NCBI RefSeq assembly: GCF_013168275.1
Contig: NZ_AP019547.1
Span: 558,001 to 622,000 of the forward strand
From: Candidatus Nitrotoga sp. AM1P
Lineage (GTDB): Bacteria; Pseudomonadota; Gammaproteobacteria; Burkholderiales; Gallionellaceae
Length of the DNA: 64,000 nt
Direction: 5' to 3'
The notes beneath the pieces were generated by a model that saw nothing but the letters and a program-made list of their open reading frames with translations, was not told the origin of the DNA and made no database searches. Below, piece after piece: positions 60,338 to 64,000 of this stretch; the stretch's first letter is position 1, and each line of letters opens with the position of its first letter. A program made the position numbers and the translations under genes.

Positions 60338-61376
60338 ATGTTTTGTATATTCTTGCGACACATAGTTTTTCTTCACTTTCTCCTGCTCAGTTCAATATTA
60401 CAAGCTGCCAACATCGTTACAGCTAGCGCTGCTAATTATCGTCAATTGCTTTTGCGGTTGGAACCAGGCGATACTCTTTTACTGCGGCCCGGCGTTTACA
60501 AAAAAGGTTTGCCTGTGTATCAGCTGCACGGGAATAAGGACAAACCCATCATCATAATGGGCCCGACCAATGGTCCATTACCTGTTTTTTCAGCAAGACC
60601 CGGACACAATACAATCAGTATTATAAACGCCAGTTACATAGTTATCCGTAATTTGGAACTTGACGGGCAGGGCATAGCTGTAGATGGCGTTAAATGCGAA
60701 GGAAATGCTGACTGGGCCCACCACATTACGCTTGAAAATCTCGTTATTAAAGGTCATGGCAATAACCAACAAACTGTGGGTATTTCGACAAAGTGTCCCG
60801 CGTGGAATTGGGTTATCCGAAATAATACGATTGAGGGTGCCGGTACCGGAATTTATCTCGGCAACTCCGACGGAAACGCACCATTTGTAGGAGGATTGAT
60901 AGAACACAATCTAATCAAAGACACGATGGGCTACAACTTGCAAATCAAACATCAAAATGCGCGACCCGATATTCCGGATATGCCCAGCAATCCGAGCAAC
61001 ACAATTATCCGCCACAACGTTTTTAGCAAGGAGAAAAGAGCGGTCACTGGGCCATTAGCGCGGCCTAATGTGCTCGTGGGGCACTGGCCTGTGAAAGGAA
61101 ATGGATCAAAAGATACTTACGAAATCTATGGTAACTTCTTCTATCAAAATCCTATGGAAGCTCTTTTTCAGGGGGAAGGGAACATTGCCCTGTATAACAA
61201 CCTTTTCGTCAAGGATCATGATGAAATCCCAACCGGTTGATACCACCAATTTTCGCGTCTTTAAGGACTGGGATATAGACTTTAACGGTCACAAGCGGAA
61301 TAAACACTCCCGTGGAGCATATGACGGCGAGGGCATAAATCCCGGCTGGTTACCACAAATCGAACGCAAGCCATAA
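60338..61376 (+). pseudogene. right-handed beta-helix (pectate-lyase-like) secreted protein, decayed
   Basis: The first 300 codons (to TGA at 61238-61240) give a signal peptide (about residues 1-23, ending SILQAA) and a parallel beta-helix. Its rungs include YIVIRNLELDGQGIAVDGVK, HHITLENLVIKGH and WNWVIRNNTIEGAGTGIYLG. After ALYNNLFVKDHDE the frame breaks. The expected C-terminal end, VDTTNFRVFKDWDIDFNGHK, then GAYDGEGINPGWLPQIERK, reads in another frame to TAA at 61374-61376. The piece in between that intact relatives have seems deleted. The substrate is unknown; homologues are often annotated only as beta-helix or parallel beta-helix repeat proteins. Confidence 0.72.
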
Positions 61377-61667
61377 TGGATTCTCAAGGACAGCGCTGTT
61401 AACGTTTGCGCACCTTCAAAGCGCTGGGGCGGTAATGGTAATTCGTGGAAATCTGACAAGTTAAGCGGGTATTTGACCAAATATATACACAAGGACTTTG
61501 AAAATTCTGCGAGATCTGCAAAACGGTATTGGCATACCAAAAAGATTGAGGAAATCAAAGTAATAAAATTCTGGGTTTGGGCTACAAATTTTCATGAAGC
61601 GCTGGGAGAGGCGAGGGACGCTGTAGCAATGCAAGGGATTGATGAAATAAAGATATGGGGCCGATAA
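61377..61667 (+). pseudogene. C-terminal fragment of a rolling-circle-type replication initiator
   Basis: Starting directly after the stop of the beta-helix frame, the same frame reads WILKDSAVNVCAPSKRWGGN, then SWKSDKLSGYLTKYIHKDFE, then AKRYWHTKKIEEIKVIKFWV, and ends IDEIKIWGR with TAA? at 61665-61667. The LxGYLTKYIxKxFE...KRYW pattern resembles the region around the catalytic tyrosines of phage or plasmid rolling-circle Rep proteins. The N-terminal metal-binding (HUH) part is absent. A TTG within it (61473) could start a 64-residue product but is probably not a true start. The identification rests on my recall of the motif. Confidence 0.5.
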
Positions 61668-61759
61668 TGTAATAGGTAATATATGGATTTCCGGTACTGC
61701 CAAGAGTCTTAACGGCCGATTTATGCGTCCTTGTCCTTTTTTGATATAGAAAATATTAA

Positions 61760-62482
61760 ATGAATGCTATTTTAGTCAAAGCGTTAAAAAGTCGTTTCGT
61801 GAATGCAACGTTCATTTTTTTTATGGTTAGTTGTCCCGTTCTGTGCAATTCTGGTGATCTGTCATTGAACAACGCTAGCCAGCCTGCATCTACGTCTGAT
61901 GCATTCCACCAAATTCAATTAGCGCTGGATAATAAAAATACTGAACGTAATCTTGCAGCTCAAGAGGCTATGGCCAAGTGGACAGAATATTCCTCATATT
62001 GGGCATTTTTAGGTTTCTTACTTAGCATTTCTGGGTTGTTCGCATTGCTTTTTTCGCTTTTCCTTAATCGTAAAGCAACACTTGCAGCAGAGAATGCTGT
62101 GGACGTGGTCAGAGAAAGCAACGCCCAAAATCGAGTAAACATCAAGATGACAAAATACTGGAATGATATTCTTGCTCGGGTTGATAATCCTGCAGAAGCA
62201 ATTTTTCCAAGTGAAATTATGCAAGTTAGCCATATGGTCTTTCTTCCGCAGGCTGATATACAAAAAGCAATGCAGAACAATCAATTAAAGTTAATTCACC
62301 CAATTATATATGGCTGTTTAAATTACAATACCCCTCACGTTAAAGGTATTCGGCAAACACGTTTTTCTTGTCATGTAGGATCATTCGAAGGTAACAGTAT
62401 CGTTAGCCTAAAACCTAATAACTCTAATTGGCTACAAAATCCAATAGTCCTTATGCGTCCTGCGACAATAACTGCCACTTAA
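61760..62482 (+). CDS. membrane protein of unknown function
   Basis: The 240-residue product has a signal-like N-terminal hydrophobic stretch (about residues 14-30), a polar loop, and a second strong membrane segment (about residues 75-98, YWAFLGFLLSISGLFALLFS). A soluble domain of about 130 residues follows, containing GCLNYNTPHVKGIRQTRFSC. I do not recognise the family; similar two-segment proteins with a C-terminal 'I-Y-G-C-x-x-Y' core occur as uncharacterised proteins in many bacteria. A strong terminator follows within a few bases. The composition is AT-rich, as usual for an accessory gene. Confidence 0.65.
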   Translation: MNAILVKALKSRFVNATFIFFMVSCPVLCNSGDLSLNNASQPASTSDAFHQIQLALDNKNTERNLAAQEAMAKWTEYSSYWAFLGFLLSISGLFALLFSLFLNRKATLAAENAVDVVRESNAQNRVNIKMTKYWNDILARVDNPAEAIFPSEIMQVSHMVFLPQADIQKAMQNNQLKLIHPIIYGCLNYNTPHVKGIRQTRFSCHVGSFEGNSIVSLKPNNSNWLQNPIVLMRPATITAT

Positions 62483-62512
62483 AAAAACCGCTCCTTTTTG
62501 AAGCGGTTTTTA
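62483..62512 (+). terminator. intrinsic terminator of the membrane-protein gene
   Basis: AAAAACCGCT (62483-62492) pairs with AGCGGTTTTT (62502-62511) around a 9-base loop, giving a 10-bp stem with a U-rich end. The gene stop is at 62480-62482. The A run on the other side suggests that it may also work for minus-strand transcripts coming from 62565. Confidence 0.85.
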
Positions 62513-62564
62513 TGCTCTGGCAGTAATTTAAAATTTAACTATTCGATCGAGTCGATGACACTCC

Positions 62565-62756
62565 TTATAGTCGGTATACATCTTCCTGAGTTCCAGCATT
62601 TTCCCCACGCATACTTGCGAGGTTAGATTCAACTCGGTTTAGCCTATGTTTAATTTCGCTGAATTCGCTCTGGCTCTCTGATCTAAATGCAAGTATTTCA
62701 TTTCTGAGTGCCCTTAATTGTTCCAGTACCAAATTTTCTACTTTTTCACTTTCCAT
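62565..62756 (-). CDS. small coiled-coil protein
   Basis: The 63-residue product (MESEKVENLVLEQLRALRNE then ILAFRSESQSEFSEIKHRLN) is a predicted coiled coil with the heptad pattern of small proteins common in mobile elements and plasmids (L-E-x-L-R-A-[IL]-R...E-I-K-x-R-L). Most relatives I know run longer, so it may be shortened at its C-terminus. A ribosome-binding site AAGGGA precedes the ATG. Function unknown. Confidence 0.6.
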   Translation of the reverse strand: MESEKVENLVLEQLRALRNEILAFRSESQSEFSEIKHRLNRVESNLASMRGENAGTQEDVYRL

Positions 62757-62830
62757 GATATTCCCTTGTATGCGGATGATGCTATTTTATAAATCTTGCA
62801 TAACAATTGCTCAATTTGTTCTATCGTTAA

Positions 62831-63130
62831 TTATCCTTTAATTTCTGGCGGCCAATTTCCATTTCTTTTTACAATATCGAGCCATAATTCAATATCTGTC
62901 TTAATGACCGAAATTTCCCCGAATAAATCCATTTTGGTTCTTTCTTTTAAAAACTTCATTGTCTTTCGGTTATTTAGTACTTCGCATAATGTATAACGTA
63001 TCAAGTTTAACTCTTTGTATTTGCAGATATTTATCGTGTCGCAGCAGAGGCCGACAGCAGGTGAAACTATTCCGAGTTTTTGCATGTTCATATTTTTCCA
63101 GCTCCTTGTCAAAGTTTTAATATTCACCAT
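62831..63130 (-). CDS. hypothetical protein whose gene spans the dif-like site
   Basis: The 99-residue product starts at an ATG overlapping the stop of the preceding gene (ATGGTGA) and reads MVNIKTLTRSWKNMNMQKLG and so on to WLDIVKRNGNWPPEIKG. The reading frame crosses the dif-like sequence at 62979-63006, which encodes about LIRYTLCEV. If that site is a recombination junction, this gene is a fusion of element DNA (N-terminal half) with what lay beside the chromosomal site (C-terminal half). I do not recognise either half. Confidence 0.5.
   Translation of the reverse strand: MVNIKTLTRSWKNMNMQKLGIVSPAVGLCCDTINICKYKELNLIRYTLCEVLNNRKTMKFLKERTKMDLFGEISVIKTDIELWLDIVKRNGNWPPEIKG
62979..63006 (+). 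other. dif-like site: XerC arm and centre conserved, XerD arm degenerate
   Basis: The 28-bp stretch reads ACTTCGCATAA (arm, 62979-62989), TGTATA (centre, 62990-62995), ACGTATCAAGT (arm, 62996-63006). Compared with the betaproteobacterial (Neisseria-type) dif that I recall, the XerC arm matches 10 of 11 and the centre 6 of 6, but the XerD arm only 5 of 11 (TTATGTTAAAT expected). A conserved XerC arm plus a poor XerD arm is the pattern described for the TLC-phage attachment site. The orientation places the XafT-like gene on the XerD side, where element DNA should be. Confidence 0.5.
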
Positions 63131-63534
63131 TCTGGTTTCCATTCCTGCTTTTTCGGCTTCTCCGGTAGGTCTCTTTGCCGCTTGATCGCCGGGCCACGTG
63201 TGCCGAATATATAGTTGTATGGATAGGAAACTTCCCAATAGCCGTTTTCCAACTGACGACCATCCAGCCGCCCCTCAGTGAGCATCATCCGCACCCGACG
63301 CGGGCTGATGCCCCAATCTCTCGCCACTGAAGACACGGGCACGAACGAGCGGCCAAAACCCAACGAAAAGCCGGGCATTGATGATTTGGCACCCTCTGGC
63401 GGCATGCACATGGATTGACGCGGCAGCCGCTTGAACTTGGCTTCGCCAGCAGGCAGAGCGCGGCGCTTCGCGTCCCGCACCGCCTTTGCTGGCGAAGCCA
63501 AATCCGGCAAGACATTCGAGTCTGTTTGGTTCAT
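63124..63534 (-). CDS. hypothetical protein with helix-turn-helix-like segment
   Basis: The 136-residue product has a disordered N-terminal half, then VPVSSVARDWGISPRRVRMM and LTEGRLDGRQLENGYWEVSY. These resemble an excisionase/MerR-type DNA-binding helix-turn-helix with a wing. The C-terminal part YNYIFGTRGPAIKRQRDLPEK is rich in basic residues and proline. The ATG overlaps the stop of the XafT-like gene by 4 bases, so they form one operon. A regulatory or excision role would suit the context but is inference. Confidence 0.6.
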   Translation of the reverse strand: MNQTDSNVLPDLASPAKAVRDAKRRALPAGEAKFKRLPRQSMCMPPEGAKSSMPGFSLGFGRSFVPVSSVARDWGISPRRVRMMLTEGRLDGRQLENGYWEVSYPYNYIFGTRGPAIKRQRDLPEKPKKQEWKPEW

Positions 63535-63989
63535 GATTTACCTCCAATGCGTTGCGGTTGAGCCTCTGGCGGCCTTTGCTTCTCGACCGGCGCTCGGTGA
63601 CGGTCGGGGAATGGAATCACCGTAGAAGCGGTTTTCTGAAGACCTGAACGGGCATACATTTGCCGCCACAGGCGAGCTTGTGCGAACACGTGTTCGATAT
63701 TGAGCAGCCATGCGGCGTCAAAAGCGCGTCCGTTAGGACTCAGTAATTCCCGACCCTGTAGCGTCCAATCTTCCCAATAAATGCCGGGCAGGGCGTAGCC
63801 GCGCAAAATACGAAGCATCCGGTGCGCCATCCACGGGATGCGCGCGCCGCCTGTTTCCCAGTTCTGAATGGTGCGCTGGGTCACGTCCAGTTCCTTGGCA
63901 GCTTCGCGGCGTGTTAGCCCGGCTTGCTTGCGCAGATCAACAAAATCTCTCGGGTCTATCCAGCGGCGTGAGGTTTTGCGGCGGCTCAT
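63531..63989 (-). CDS. VC1465/XafT-like Xer recombination activation factor
   Basis: The 152-residue product starts MSRRKTSRRWIDPRDFVDLR and has a helix-turn-helix (KQAGLTRREAAKELDVTQRT then IQNWETGG). It continues IPWMAHRMLRILRGYALPGI, then WEDWTLQGRELLSPNGRAF, and HVFAQARLWRQMYARSG. This combination is the pattern I know from the VC1465 (XafT) family, which in the TLC satellite phage of Vibrio cholerae activates XerD so that Xer recombination at dif does not need FtsK. It is the first gene of a minus-strand operon that continues to 62831. The assignment is by recalled family pattern and not by search. Confidence 0.6.
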   Translation of the reverse strand: MSRRKTSRRWIDPRDFVDLRKQAGLTRREAAKELDVTQRTIQNWETGGARIPWMAHRMLRILRGYALPGIYWEDWTLQGRELLSPNGRAFDAAWLLNIEHVFAQARLWRQMYARSGLQKTASTVIPFPDRHRAPVEKQRPPEAQPQRIGGKS

Positions 63990-64000
63990 GTGGGCTCTCC

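Overview
The window looks like a chromosomal segment of a betaproteobacterium, probably of the Nitrosomonadales/Gallionellaceae type. The pointers are an rpsF-priB-rpsR-rplI cluster (priB between S6 and S18 is a beta/gammaproteobacterial trait), a single LolC/E-type permease beside lolD, an RpfE-type protein, an accA-tilS pair, and the order rlmN-pilW-rodZ-ispG-hisS-yfgM-bamB-der. The genus assignment is inference only. By eye the housekeeping parts have moderate GC, the phosphoketolase and kdp blocks are richer in GC, and the porin, ankyrin and intergenic parts are AT-rich.

Layout. 1-3.6 kb: end of an unidentified gene, then a ribosomal protein/primosome operon with promoter and terminator, then dnaB. 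3.6-10.2 kb: an insertion-sequence graveyard around an ankyrin-repeat gene and mobA. It holds two IS200/IS605 relics, an IS1202-type element with a 15-bp target repeat, an IS5-type element with a TAA duplication and an IS630 element with a TA duplication; every transposase is broken. 10.2-15.7 kb: a DUF3106-like periplasmic protein, an OmpR/EnvZ-type two-component pair, a 14-repeat Sel1 protein and a PsiF-repeat protein. 15.9-23.2 kb: acetate kinase and phosphoketolase (acetyl-phosphate/acetate branch), a YfdX protein, a polyphosphate-kinase-2 remnant, a histidine phosphatase with an older truncated copy, a TauE/SafE permease and a truncated modA.

23.6-35.5 kb is an ion-transport island: a complete kdp system (small ORF, kdpFABCDE), a CorA-like membrane protein, and an AT-rich outer-membrane porin whose upstream region is a diverged copy of the kdp control region. 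35.6-46.1 kb: lolDC, an RpfE-like gene, accA, tilS, HU, a Lys-rich micro-protein, a DegS-like protease, tRNA-Glu and tRNA-Ala, and gltX. 46.4-50.7 kb: an IS with 20-bp-scale terminal repeats and an amber-interrupted transposase, tRNA-Val, decayed phage head genes (gp6-like connector, frameshifted terminase), and IS30 and IS1595 fragments. 50.9-60.2 kb: ndk and the rlmN-to-der housekeeping run.

60.3-64 kb is accessory again: a decayed beta-helix protein, the C-terminal end of a rolling-circle-type replication protein, a membrane protein, and a minus-strand operon headed by a gene resembling the VC1465/XafT Xer-recombination activator. Inside this operon, at 62979-63006, lies a dif-like site: its XerC arm and centre match the dif consensus I recall, but its XerD arm is degenerate. 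This is what one junction of a TLC-phage-like, Xer-exploiting integrated element should look like, and it is the most interesting signal in the window.
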